Assembly: GCA_030562215.1 (NCBI GenBank)
Contig: JAUPFL010000001.1
Coordinates: 3,212,501-3,276,500 of the forward strand
DNA length: 64,000 bases
Reading direction: 5' to 3'
Origin: Peribacillus frigoritolerans
GTDB lineage: Bacteria; Bacillota; Bacilli; Bacillales; DSM-1321
Positions within the stretch are counted from its first letter, which is position 1. Each line of letters begins with the position of its first letter. A program made the translations under genes and the position numbers. Below are positions 37,193-46,809 of the stretch, piece by piece. A model generated the notes under the pieces. It searched no databases and was not told where the DNA came from. It saw nothing but the letters and a program-made list of their open reading frames with translations.

Positions 37193-38595
37193 TTGAACGA
37201 ACAAAAATTCACTATTGACGATGCCCCATTTAATAGGTTTCATTTTCGGATTGCAGGACTTACATTCGGCTCCAGCTTTTGTGATGGCTATTCTCTAGGG
37301 ATCATTGCGATGGCCCTGACAGTATTCGGGCCTCAAATGAATATGAATTCATTGTGGACAGGGCTGATCGGCAGCTCTGCTTTAATCGGTCTGTTTGCGG
37401 GATCTTTAATACTTGGCAGACTTTCTGACCGTGTAGGTAGACAGAAAATCTTTCTTGTAAACTTTTTACTTATCACGGTAGCTACTATTTTACAATTTTT
37501 TGTTAGCAGCCCAGAAGAGCTTTTTATTTTACGGTTGCTGATTGGATTTGGACTTGGAGGAGATTACGCTGTCGGTACGACTTTGCTTGCCGAGTTTTCA
37601 CCAAAAAAGTATCGCTCCTCGCTCCTAGCGTCTATAAACGTAGTATGGACGCTTGGATATGTTGCATCAAACTTTGTTGGTCATTACCTGGGTCAGGTTG
37701 GTTCAGACTCATGGCGTTGGATGCTTGTCAGCGCTGCCATTCCGGCTATAGTGGTTTTAATCTTGAGAATAGGAACGCCTGAATCACCAAGGTGGCTTGT
37801 CAGCATGGGGCGTGTCGAAGAAGCTCGCCAAATTGTAAAAACACCTTGGATCGAACGTTGAAATGGGAGAAATGGCGGCTGGCGCAGAAAATCAAAAGAC
37901 TCTGGGATTCCGTGGGCTTTTCAGTAAAAGGCTTCGTAAGCGTTTGGCTTTTGGTGGAATATTCAAATTAACTCTTGTTATTCCGTACTTTGCAATTTAC
38001 ACTTTCCTGCCTTCTATACTTAGTACAATGGGTTTTGAACAAAACTTTTTGCCGATACAATGTTAAATCTATTTTTGCTTGTTGGGGCAATTATTGGTCT
38101 GTGGCTGCTTGCAAAATTTTCTCGTAGAGGATTTACCATCGGGGCTTTCACGATCCTTACTATTTCATTGTTCTCACTCAGCTTCTTACACAATGGTTCT
38201 CAATTCTTAATGTTGTTGGCATTCTTGATCTTTACTTTTTCATGTCAGCAGCATCGAACCTAACATTAGTATACCCAGCAGAGCTTTTTCCAACTGAGAT
38301 ACGTGGCTCGGGAATAGGTATGGTTACGGCAATTAGTCGGATCGGTTCGGCAATTGGAACATTTCTGCTGCCTGTTTCTTTAAGCTCATTTGGATTAAGT
38401 GCCTCAATGGCAGGAATGGCAGCCATTCTGCTGGTCGGCTTGATCGTATCGATCGCTTGGGCACCAGAAACGAAGAATCTTTCATTACATGAAGCAAGTG
38501 ACCCTTTGCTAGAAGCGGAGAATTCTCCGAAGGGAACTGCTATTCCCTTTACAGAAAATGAAAAAAATAACATAAGATTAACTTCCAGCAAATAA
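37193..38595 (+). CDS. MFS transporter of the hut-type locus (3 frameshifts)
   Basis: A 467-residue 12-helix MFS carrier of the sugar-porter / aromatic-acid type: LTFGSSFCDGYSLGIIAMAL, the motif-A loop ILGRLSDRVGRQKIF, LIGFGLGGDYAVGTTLLAEF and, in the second half, AELFPTEIRGSGIGMVTAISR. Breaks are inferred at 37837-37841 (extra A), 38046-38050 and 38236-38240 (each a missing T). GTGxATG-like context is absent; TTG 37193 follows GGAGGGGATTCC. The gene lies between hutUI and the MIO-less lyase, 63 bp before the lyase, so the two should be cotranscribed and the carrier probably imports the lyase substrate (a histidine derivative). That is inference. Confidence 0.85.
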
Positions 38596-38657
38596 ATGAG
38601 AAGGACCAAAACTTTTTTCTCCTTCCTGATAAGTCATATGAGAGGAGATGTATAAGG

Positions 38658-40217
38658 GTGACAACTACCGATTGTTTACAACCGAAGGATATTAAAGAGG
38701 TTGTACTAGGTGATGGTGCAATCTCGATCGAAGAGGTAATTGCGGTTGCAAGATATGGGGCGATGGTTTCCTTTACACAAACATATTGTGATAGGGTGGA
38801 TAAATCACGTAGCTTAATAGACAAGTTTTTAGATGAAAATCGATTGATTTACGGTGTAACTACGGGTTTTGGCAGTAATATGACGGAGGTGATTTCTCCA
38901 CAGGACGCAGAAACCCTTCAACGTAATATTGTTCGTTCACATGCCGTTTCTGTTGGGGAAACTCTTGAAAAAGAAGTCGTAAGGGCCATTCAATTGATGA
39001 TACTAGTGAATTTAGGCCAAGGATATTCAGGAGTTCGTTTACAAGTATTAAATCTAATTGCTTCACTATTAAATCACGATATCATTCCGTTTGTTCCAGG
39101 TGATGGGTCAGTGGGGTATCTTTCTCCTGAAGCTCACATGGCCCTAGTGGTGATTGGTGAGGGGAAGGCATGGTATAAAGATGACCTCATACCTGGCATG
39201 GAAGCTTTAGAGAAAGCGGGATTAGCACCTGTTACGTTGGGTGCCAAAGAAGGATTGGCACTTACAAGCGGGACTACTTCCGTCACTGCGATGGCTGTCC
39301 TGGCTTTATACAATAGCATGCAGGCGGCTAAAACCGCGGACATTACGGGAGCTATGTCCTTAGAAGTGCTAAAAGGTACAATAAAAGCATTTGATCCCCG
39401 TCCCCACGCATTGAAAAAACATGAGGAACAGGCTAAGACAGCCAGAAATGTATCAAGGGTTCTTGAAGGCAGCCAAATCATTGATACATACAAGGAATAT
39501 AGACTACAAGATGCACTTAGCTTACGATGCATTCCACAAGTACATGGAGCCATAAAAAAGAGTATTGAAAGACGCTGCTGTATCAATCGAGAATGAAATG
39601 AACTCAGTGAGTGACAATCCTCTGATTTTTCCGGAAGAGGAAGATGGAATAGGCCTGATGGCTGGGAATTTTGATGGTTCATTTGTTGGGATTTATGCAG
39701 ATGCGATATCCATAGCGTTAGCAAACTTAGCAAAAATAACAGAACGCAGAATAGATCGCCTTGTAAACCATCACCTTAGTGAATTACCTAATTTCTTAGT
39801 GGTCAATCCAGGTTTAAATAGTGGCTACATGATTCCACAATATACAGCTGCCGGGCTATTAAATGAAATCAGGGTGCTCTCGCATCCAGCCACAATAGAC
39901 AATATCCCTACATGTGCAAATCAAGAAGATGTGATAAGCTTTGCCTATTTTGCTTCGAGGAAAGCATATCGGATTTCGAAGAAACTTGAATATATTTTAG
40001 CCATCGAACTGATGACGGCAACGCAAGCAATGGATTTTCATCTACCTTTGAAACCGTCACCGGTTACGGAGGGGTGTATCATTTAGTTCGGAGTGAAGTC
40101 CCGATGGTTGAAGAAGATCGCTTTTTTCATCCTGACATTGAAGCGATTTATAGGCAAATTCATGAAGGGGAAATAGTGAAGCACGTTGAAATGGCGATCG
40201 GGGAAATAGAGTTCTAA
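38658..40217 (+). CDS. Histidine/aromatic ammonia-lyase homologue lacking the MIO motif (2 frameshifts)
   Basis: A 519-residue member of the HAL/PAL superfamily. It keeps YGVTTGFGSN (catalytic Tyr region), NIVRSHAVS, ALSLRCIPQVHGA and NEMNSVSDNPLIF. Where histidine ammonia-lyase has GSVG-ASGDLAPLS-HMAL, this protein reads GSVGYLSPEAHMAL (residues 150-163): the Ala-Ser-Gly that cyclises into the MIO cofactor is gone in an in-frame stretch with no frameshift near it. The usual LxNGT is LTSGT (202-206). Breaks are at 39554-39559 (extra A) and 40035-40038 (missing T). GTG follows GAGGAGATGTATAAGG. It may release a better leaving group than ammonia, such as trimethylamine, from a histidine betaine. 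Function is inferred, not shown. Confidence 0.85.
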
Positions 40218-40225
40218 AACCAGGT

Positions 40226-40272
40226 GGAAGCTGTTTTACTTTATTTTATAAGGTAAAATGGCTTCCTTTTTT
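40226..40272 (+). terminator. Rho-independent terminator after the lyase gene
   Basis: GGAAGCTGTTTTAC (40226-40239) pairs with GTAAAATGGCTTCC (40253-40266), followed by six T. Confidence 0.9.
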
Positions 40273-40310
40273 AAAATGAAGGATCATATTTAAAAGAGGA
40301 GGGATGTAAG

Positions 40311-41435
40311 ATGCACTATGATGTAATTGTTATTGGAGCTGGATCTATGGGAATGTCTTCAGGTTACTATCTATCAAAGAATGGACAAAAAGTATTATTA
40401 TTGGATTCCTTTGCTCCTCCTCATAATAAGGGCAGCCATCACGGGGAAACAAGAATTATTAGGCATGCTTATGGTGAAGGCAGGGAGTATATTTCTTTGG
40501 CACTTAAATCCCAAAAGCTTTGGGGTGAATTGGAAAGAAATTCGGGAAAACAATTATTTCTCCCAACGGGGGTCCTGAATGCTGGAAGCCAAAATTCCAC
40601 TTTCATTAAACAAGTGATAGCAGGTTCAAAGGAATATGGTTTACCTATGAAAATATTGGATTACCATGAAATTCATGATAGGTGGCCAGGGATGACACTG
40701 CCAGAAGACTACATTGGGTGCTATGAATCGACTTCGGGCGTGTTGAAAAGTGAAGAGTGCTTAAGGGCGTATCAACAACTTGCGAAATCCCATGGTGCCG
40801 ACATCATTGTAAACAGTGAAGTAAGGAAGATAGTTGCTCATAGCAATGGGGTCACAATTAAAACGGATGAAGAGATATTCCACTCAGAATCTTTAGTGGT
40901 TGCAGTTGGGGCGTGGGCACCGAAAATATTGGCGATGTTAGATTTAAATCTGCCGCTGGAACCCATCAGAAAAACATTTGCCTGGTTTCATGCAAATGAG
41001 AAATTATATAATCATTATGATTTTCCGGCTTTTACTTTTGATACTTCAGATGGTACTTACTATGGCTTTCCCAGTATAAATGGTTCTGGACTGAAAATAG
41101 GGAGACATGATGGAGGAAAACGGATAAATCCTGATGGCTGTATTGAAGGTTTTGGTGAATTGGATGAAGATGAGGGAGATTTAATGAGGTTTTTAGGGCA
41201 ATATATGCCTGCTGATCAAAAAATGAAATATGGGAAAACTTGCATCTACACCATGACCCCTGATGAGCATTTTATAGTGGATAAACATCCTTATTATCCA
41301 CATATTGCTATAGCAGCAGGTTTCTCTGGACACGGGTTTAAATTCAGCAGTGTCATAGGAGAAATTTTGAGTGACTTGATTATCTCCGGTACGAGCAAGG
41401 AAGATATTTCATTGTTTTCAATTAACCGATTTTGA
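40311..41435 (+). CDS. Monomeric sarcosine oxidase / N-methyl amino acid oxidase family flavoenzyme
   Basis: A 374-residue DAO-family flavoprotein, intact. The Rossmann FAD motif is VIVIGAGSMGMSSGYYLS at the N-terminus, and TCIYTMTPDEHFIVD near the C-terminus carries Cys311, the expected site of covalent FAD attachment in monomeric sarcosine oxidase and N-methyltryptophan oxidase. SFAPPHNKGSHHGETRIIRHAYGEG is typical of this group. It would oxidatively demethylate a secondary N-methyl amino acid, making formaldehyde and hydrogen peroxide. ATG follows AGAGGAGGG. Standing next to the MIO-less lyase, it might handle methylated amino compounds, but it has its own terminator and the preceding gene is terminated too. 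Confidence 0.85.
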   Translation: MHYDVIVIGAGSMGMSSGYYLSKNGQKVLLLDSFAPPHNKGSHHGETRIIRHAYGEGREYISLALKSQKLWGELERNSGKQLFLPTGVLNAGSQNSTFIKQVIAGSKEYGLPMKILDYHEIHDRWPGMTLPEDYIGCYESTSGVLKSEECLRAYQQLAKSHGADIIVNSEVRKIVAHSNGVTIKTDEEIFHSESLVVAVGAWAPKILAMLDLNLPLEPIRKTFAWFHANEKLYNHYDFPAFTFDTSDGTYYGFPSINGSGLKIGRHDGGKRINPDGCIEGFGELDEDEGDLMRFLGQYMPADQKMKYGKTCIYTMTPDEHFIVDKHPYYPHIAIAAGFSGHGFKFSSVIGEILSDLIISGTSKEDISLFSINRF

Positions 41436-41469
41436 ATTAATATACTCCAAACTTTAAGCTGTAATCATG

Positions 41470-41506
41470 GCCGTTGCTTCCTTTCAAAGGAAACAACGGC
41501 TTTTTT
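41470..41506 (+). terminator. Rho-independent terminator after the sarcosine-oxidase-like gene
   Basis: GCCGTTG/CAACGGC with an inner TTCCTTT/AAAGGAA stem and six T after it. Confidence 0.92.
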
Positions 41507-41542
41507 GTATCAAACTGCAATGTTAGGTTTTCTAACAAGATA

Positions 41543-41571
41543 TTGTCGAAATAATTAAAATATGCTAGAAT
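41543..41571 (+). promoter_or_regulatory. Promoter of the pxp/kip operon
   Basis: TTGTCG at 41543-41548 and TAGAAT at 41566-41571, 17-bp spacing. The inverted repeat at 41579 begins 8 bp downstream. Confidence 0.6.
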
Positions 41572-41578
41572 TAGAATA

Positions 41579-41614
41579 TTCCGAAATATGAAACTCTAAT
41601 ACCGAATTTCGGAA
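41579..41614 (+). promoter_or_regulatory. Candidate KipR (IclR-type) operator
   Basis: TTCCGAAAT (41579-41587) and ATTTCGGAA (41606-41614) form a perfect 9-bp inverted repeat at the transcription start region of the operon that KipR represses in B. subtilis. The kipR homologue is at 57368. Confidence 0.55.
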
Positions 41615-41689
41615 CTTATACATTTGAGTGATTGAAAGATCACTTACATATTATTTACTGAAATTTCCGTTATTAAAGGAGAGGGTAGT

Positions 41690-42448
41690 ATGAACACGGT
41701 TGATTTGAATTGTGATTTAGGGGAAAGTTTTGGTGCTTACCGGATTGGTAATGATCAAGAGATTTTAAATTATGTAACATCTGTCAATGTAGCTTGTGGA
41801 TTCCACGCTGGTGATCCGACAGTCATGAGAAAAACGGTTCAGCTTGCTTTGGGGAAAGATGTAAAAATCGGAGCCCACCCAGGTTTACAGGATTTAATAG
41901 GATTTGGCAGACGCAATATGAATATTTCACCACAAGAAGCTTATGATATTGTCGTCTATCAAATTAGTGCATTAAATGGCTTTCTGCAATCCGAAGGCGG
42001 AAGTATGCAGCATGTGAAACCGCATGGGGCTTTGTACAATATGGCCGCAAAGAACAAAGAGTTATCCATGGCCATTGCCGAAGCGGTATATAAAGTGAAT
42101 CCCGAGCTAATCTTATTTGGTTTGTCGGGCAGTGAATTAATACGTGCCGGACAGGCTATCGGATTGCAAACCGGGAGTGAAGTATTTGCGGATCGTACCT
42201 ACCAACATGATGGTTCATTGACTTCCCGATTGGAAAAGGATGCATTGATCGAAAACGATGATGATGCCGTTGCCCAAGTCATTCGCATGGTGAAGGAAGG
42301 GAAGGTACTGTCCCAACAAGGCTCAGATGTGGCTTTAAAAGCGGATACCATTTGTATTCACGGAGACGGGGCACATGCTTTATCCTTTGCACGGCATGTC
42401 AAGGAATCTTTGCAATTATCTGAAATAACAGTCAAGTCCTTTTCTTGA
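41690..42448 (+). CDS. pxpA: 5-oxoprolinase subunit A (LamB/YcsF family)
   Basis: PxpA, with PxpB and PxpC, forms the bacterial ATP-dependent 5-oxoprolinase that opens 5-oxoproline (pyroglutamate) to glutamate. The 252-residue protein is intact: [19 protein letters not shown] at the N-terminus and [26 protein letters not shown] and [14 protein letters not shown] are the conserved YcsF blocks holding the catalytic residues. ATG follows AAAGGAGAGGG. It is the first gene of the operon ycsF-ycsG-ycsI-kipI-kipA, as in B. subtilis, after a promoter with a probable KipR site. Confidence 0.95.
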   Translation: MNTVDLNCDLGESFGAYRIGNDQEILNYVTSVNVACGFHAGDPTVMRKTVQLALGKDVKIGAHPGLQDLIGFGRRNMNISPQEAYDIVVYQISALNGFLQSEGGSMQHVKPHGALYNMAAKNKELSMAIAEAVYKVNPELILFGLSGSELIRAGQAIGLQTGSEVFADRTYQHDGSLTSRLEKDALIENDDDAVAQVIRMVKEGKVLSQQGSDVALKADTICIHGDGAHALSFARHVKESLQLSEITVKSFS

Positions 42449-42476
42449 AAAAACTAAACTCAGGAGGCAGATTCCA

Positions 42477-43707
42477 TTGGAGCCAATCAAAAATACAACA
42501 GTACAGAAAAAGAATTTGACTAAGCCAAAAACGAACCGCACTTTATTGTTAGGTGCAGCATTCCTAATGGCAACCTCGGCAATAGGACCAGGTTTTTTAA
42601 TGCAAACGACCGTTTATACCCAAAGTCTTGCGGCAAGTTTCGGTTTCGTTATACTTATTTCGGTCATTCTTGATATATTTGCCCAAACAAATGTATGGCG
42701 CATTATTGCTGTATCCGAAAAAAAGGGGTCAAGAGATTGCAAACATGGTCCTTCCTGGCCTGGGTTATGTACTGGCAGCACTAATCGTCATGGGCGGGCT
42801 GGCATTTAATATTGGAAATATCGCAGGAGCCGGATTAGGTTTAAATGCGATGACGGGAATATCCCCAACTACTGGAGCCGCAATAAGCGCAGTCATCGCC
42901 GTACTGATTTTTGTAGTGAAAGAAGCAGGAAAAGCGATGGACCGTTTTACGCAAATCGCCGGATTTTTCATGATTTGTTTGATGATTTACGTTGCTTGGA
43001 CAACCTCTCCTCCTGTAGGGGAAGCGGCAGTGAAGACCTTTGTCCCTGATAAAATCGATATTATCGCCATCGTTACATTAGTGGGTGGATCTGTAGGCGG
43101 CTACATTACTTTTGCGGGTGGCCATCGACTATTGGATGCAGGAGTGAAGGGCGTTGACTCATTGCCACAAGTCACAAAGAGCTCGGTAATGGGGATACTG
43201 ATAACGACGGTCATGCGTGTTGCGTTATTTCTAGCAGTACTGGGTGTTGTATCGAAAGGTTTGCAAATTGATCCGGATAACCCTGCAGCATCCGTTTTTC
43301 AACTCGCTGCGGGTAATATAGGATATAAAATCTTCGGTATTGTCATGTGGGCAGCAGCTATCACGTCTGTTGTTGGAGCTGCCTATACTTCGGTTTCATT
43401 TATCAGAACTTTCAGCGAAAAGATAAATAATAAGGCTAACTGGATAATCATTGGCTTTATAGTCGTATCGACCATCTGCTTTCTATTGATCGGTCAACCG
43501 GTTAAAGTACTGCTTGTAGTTGGGGCCATTAATGGACTGATATTACCAATTGCCCTTGGAACATTGCTTATTGCCGCATATAAGAAAAACATCGTGGGTG
43601 ATTATAAGCATCCTTTATGGTTAACGATTTCCGGTGTATTCGTGGTAGTCATCATGGCGTTGATGGGCGTATATACATTAATGAAACAACTGCCCGCACT
43701 TTTTTAA
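42477..43707 (+). CDS. ycsG: NRAMP-type transporter YcsG (1-nt frameshift)
   Basis: A 409-residue membrane protein of the NRAMP superfamily, equivalent to YcsG of the B. subtilis kip operon. It begins with a polar tail and LLGAAFLMATSAIGPGFLMQ, then about eleven helices including ITFAGGHRLLDAGVKGVDSLP. Members of this branch lack the classic metal-binding DPGN motif (here IGPGF), so 5-oxoproline or another small anion is a more likely cargo than a metal. One extra A in the run at 42718-42724 breaks the frame. TTG 42477 follows CAGGAGG. It lies 28 bp after pxpA. Confidence 0.88.
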
Positions 43708-43795
43708 TGATTAATGAATGAAAATCCAATAAATAAAAGTGGGCGTGGCATCAGTTTGTCACTGGCTGCCAATTCGCAATAGGAGATGAATACTA

Positions 43796-44586
43796 ATGAT
43801 CGACCTTTCTCAAGCTACCCCGGCTGAGTTGCGTTCAATGATTCGAAAAAATGAATTGATAAAACCGACCGCTGGCATGGCTAACGGTTATGCACAAGCG
43901 AACTTAGCCATCTTAAAAAAGAGCATGCTTTTGATTTCTTATTATTCTGTCAGCGTAACCCTAAATCCTGTCCATTGCTAGATGTTACGGAAATTGGTTC
44001 ACCCATTCCCGCATTTGCAGCAAATTCGGGGGATATACGCACCGATATTCCGAAATATAGGGTATATAAAAATGGAGAATTAGTGGAAGAAGTAACGGAT
44101 ATTTCAAACTACTGGGAAGACGATATGGTTGGATTTTTAATTGGGTGCAGCTTTACATTCGAACACGCCCTCTTGAATAATGATATTTCGATTCGTCATA
44201 TTGAAGAGGGATGCAATGTACCTATGTATAAAACCAATATCCCTTGTATTGAAGCAGGGATTTTTCATGGGAAAATGGTGGCTAGCATGAGGCCGATTCC
44301 ACAAAAGGATGTGGTGAGGGCAGCTCAAGTGACATCGCGGTTTCCGGCCGTTCATGGCGCTCCGATTCATATTGGAGACCCTGAAGCGATCGGTGTTTCC
44401 AGCATTCAGCATCCGGATTTTGGTGATCCAGTAACGATTCGTGAAGGGGAAGTCCCAGTATTTTGGGCATGTGGTGTAACACCCCAATCCATTGCCATGG
44501 AGACTAAACCGGAGATCATGATCACGCATGCACCTGGACATATGTTCATAACGGACATTCGTGATGAAAAATTAGGAGTTTTATAA
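43796..44586 (+). CDS. ycsI: Putative hydro-lyase YcsI, DUF1445 (1-nt frameshift)
   Basis: A 263-residue protein of the YcsI/DUF1445 family (putative hydro-lyase, related to D-glutamate cyclase), cytoplasmic. The N-terminus ATPAELRSMIRKNELIKPTAG and the block DDMVGFLIGCSFTFEHALL with RHIEEGCNVPMYKT are family signatures; VFWACGVTPQSI and ITHAPGHMFITD lie near the end. One A is missing in the run at 43915-43920. ATG follows ATAGGAGATG. It sits between ycsG and kipI as in B. subtilis. A D-glutamate/5-oxo-D-proline conversion would fit the 5-oxoprolinase around it; the exact reaction is not shown by sequence. Confidence 0.9.
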
Positions 44587-44608
44587 CTGACAGAAAGAGA
44601 TGATTCCT

Positions 44609-45365
44609 ATGCCGGAAAAGCTTTTGAAAAAACTGCATGTACACTTTCTCCATTGGGCGATTCCGCAATCGTGATAACATTCGGGAATGGAATGGAATAC
44701 AGCGTTCACAAAAAATAAAGTTGTTAAAGGATTTGCTCGAAGATAAACCTTTTGCAGGGTTTATAGAATGTGTACCGGCTTATACTAATTTGACGGTTTT
44801 TTATGATCCACTCGTTATTTATAAGGATCAAAATAAAAGCTATGGTAGTGAAACCATTTCTCCCTTTGAAGTGGTCCGTTCCATCTTGGAAATGAAATTA
44901 CAGGATATAAAAGAAGATAAGAAACTAGTACATCGAACGGTTACCATTCCCGTATGCTATGGGAATGAATATGGACCCGATTTGGAATATGTTGCCCGCT
45001 ATAACGATTTGACTACGGATGAAGTCATTCATATTCATTCAACCGGTGAGTATTTGGCTTATATGATTGGGTTCGCACCGGGTTTCCCGTTTCTTGGCGG
45101 ACTGTCAGAAAACATCGCGACACCTAGGCGTTCCTCTCCCCGGGTGACCATTCCGGCAGGGGCAGTAGGTATTGCCGGTATGCAAACGGGTGTATATCCC
45201 ATATCAACGCCTGGTGGATGGCAATTGATCGGACAAACGCCAACCAAACTATTTTTACCAAATAGTAATCCTCCAAGTTTATTACAAGCAGGGGACATTG
45301 TGAAGTTCCATCCGATTACGGATCAAGAATATAAAGAAATGATTCTTAAGGAGGTGGTACAGTGA
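44609..45365 (+). CDS. pxpB: 5-oxoprolinase subunit B / KinA inhibitor KipI (2 frameshifts)
   Basis: PxpB (KipI) is the allophanate-hydrolase-subunit-1-type partner in 5-oxoprolinase and, in B. subtilis, an inhibitor of the sporulation kinase KinA. Conserved parts are TLSPLGDSAIVITFG at the N-terminus, FIECVPAYTNLTVFYD, VCYGNEYGPDLEYVA, GFAPGFPFLGGL and PISTPGGWQLIGQTP. A missing A in each of the runs 44627-44632 and 44710-44715 separates the true start from the rest; corrected length is 252. Without correction only the part from about 44716 reads correctly. It overlaps kipA by four bases. Confidence 0.93.
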
Positions 45366-46356
45366 GCCTGCGCGTAATCAAACCGGGATTATTGACCAGT
45401 ATACAGGATCTTGGAAGAAAAGGATTCCGGCAACATGGGGTTATTGTAAGCGGGGCGATGGATGCACATTCTTTACGAATTGCCAATATGTTGGTTGGCA
45501 ATGAAGAAGGAGAAGCGGCCTTGGAAATTACATTAATGGGTCCGACCGTTAAAGTAGAGAAAAATTGCCTGATTTCGATAACAGGTGGAAATTTATCACC
45601 TACACTTGATAATAAGTTTGTACCGATGTGGAAGCCCATTCTTGTGAAAAGTGGATCGATTCTTCGATTTGAAGGGTGTAAATCAGGTTGCAGGGCGTAC
45701 TTAACTGTAGCGGGAGGCTTTGCTATTCCTGAAGTTATGGAGAGTAAAAGCACATATCTAAGAGCTGGGATTGGCGGCTATATGGGGAGGGCATTAAAGG
45801 CTGATGATGTCTTGGAGTTTAAGGAACCTTCGAAAAATCTTGGTGATCGGAAGTTCAAAATTTCATTTTCCTTCCCAAAGTGGTTTGTCAATGAGAAGGA
45901 GTTCATGCCAGGGGAAAACCTCTCATCCGTTTCATCGATGGAAGCCAATATGAATATTTCACAGATTCAAGTAAAGATAGTTTTGTAGCGGGATTATTTA
46001 AAGTTTCCAATCAATCCGACCGCATGGGATATAGAATATCGGGCCCTACACTGAAATTAAAGGATAATGGCGAGTTATTATCCGAAGCGGTCACAAATGG
46101 GTCCGTTCAGGTTCCTCCAGATGGAAATCCGATCATCCTCCTTTCAGATAGCCAAACAACGGGCGGATATCCTAAGATAGCTCAGGTGATTACGGCGGAT
46201 TTACCAATTATCGCTCAGGTTAAACCGGGAGAATCCATTCAGTTCTCACGGGTGAATTTAAAGGAGGCTGAACGGCGGTTCCTTCAAAAAGAACGGCAAT
46301 TGAAGGAATTGCAAGTTTCGATTTCATTGGCCTTGAACAAATGGCTGGATATCTAA
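45362..46356 (+). CDS. pxpC: 5-oxoprolinase subunit C / KipI antagonist KipA (1-nt frameshift)
   Basis: PxpC (KipA) is the allophanate-hydrolase-subunit-2-type partner of PxpB and in B. subtilis counteracts KipI. It begins LRVIKPGLLTSIQDLGRKGF, with HGVIVSGAMDAHSLRIANML and LTVAGGFAIPEVMESKSTY, and continues RMGYRISGPTLKL and SQTTGGYPKIAQVITADLP. One base is missing near 45951; corrected length is 331. GTG start overlaps the pxpB stop. In B. subtilis kipR follows directly; here a terminator and the 10.6-kb nitrate module come next. Confidence 0.93.
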
Positions 46357-46384
46357 TTGCTTCTGCAAAGAAAGCAAACGATGA

Positions 46385-46415
46385 GAAAGTACTCTTATAG
46401 AGTGCTTTCTTTTTT
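46385..46415 (+). terminator. Rho-independent terminator of the pxp/kip operon
   Basis: GAAAGTACTCT (46385-46395) pairs with AGAGTGCTTTC (46399-46409) with one mismatch, followed by six T. Confidence 0.88.
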
Positions 46416-46809
46416 GTTTCAATAAACAAAGTACATGATAAAGACGCTTCCTTTCTTCCTTTATATGCAATGCTGTCTTTCAAAGATGTTTCTTTTGCTA
46501 GACCTGGTTTGCAATTTCGAAGAGAGGAGAAGTTGAAATGCATTTTTTCTCCAGAAAAATCTTGAAACCTTGAAACCTAACCAACCTCATACGTACTTAT
46601 TTACATTATTACCCATTCCTAATTAAGAAGTTATGAATCGGAATGATGGAAATTCGGGAGTAATCACCATTCTGACATCTGATTTGCTGTTTATTTGCAA
46701 AAGTTAAGGGGATTTTTCCAAAAGGATAGGGAAGTTCCCCGATATGGAACAATCGGGAAAGATCTTACAATAAGGGTATGGTAATTGTTTGTAATGAGGA
46801 GGAATAGTA
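46416..46809 (+). promoter_or_regulatory. Control region of the nitrate module with NreC-like site
   Basis: TAGGGAAGTTCCCC (46727-46740) contains the near-palindrome GGGAA-G-TTCCC and resembles the TAGGG-N4-CCCTA site reported for NreC in staphylococci, with a one-base offset. It overlaps a second inverted repeat, CCCGAT (46738-46743) and ATCGGG (46752-46757). TACAAT at 46766-46771 may be the -10 box, without a clear -35 box, as expected for an activated promoter. The rest of the region shows no gene. Confidence 0.5.

Noticed and set aside
38658..40217. Canonical histidine ammonia-lyase (hutH)
   Set aside because: The MIO Ala-Ser-Gly and the Asn of LxNGT are absent, so calling it plain HutH would be misleading.
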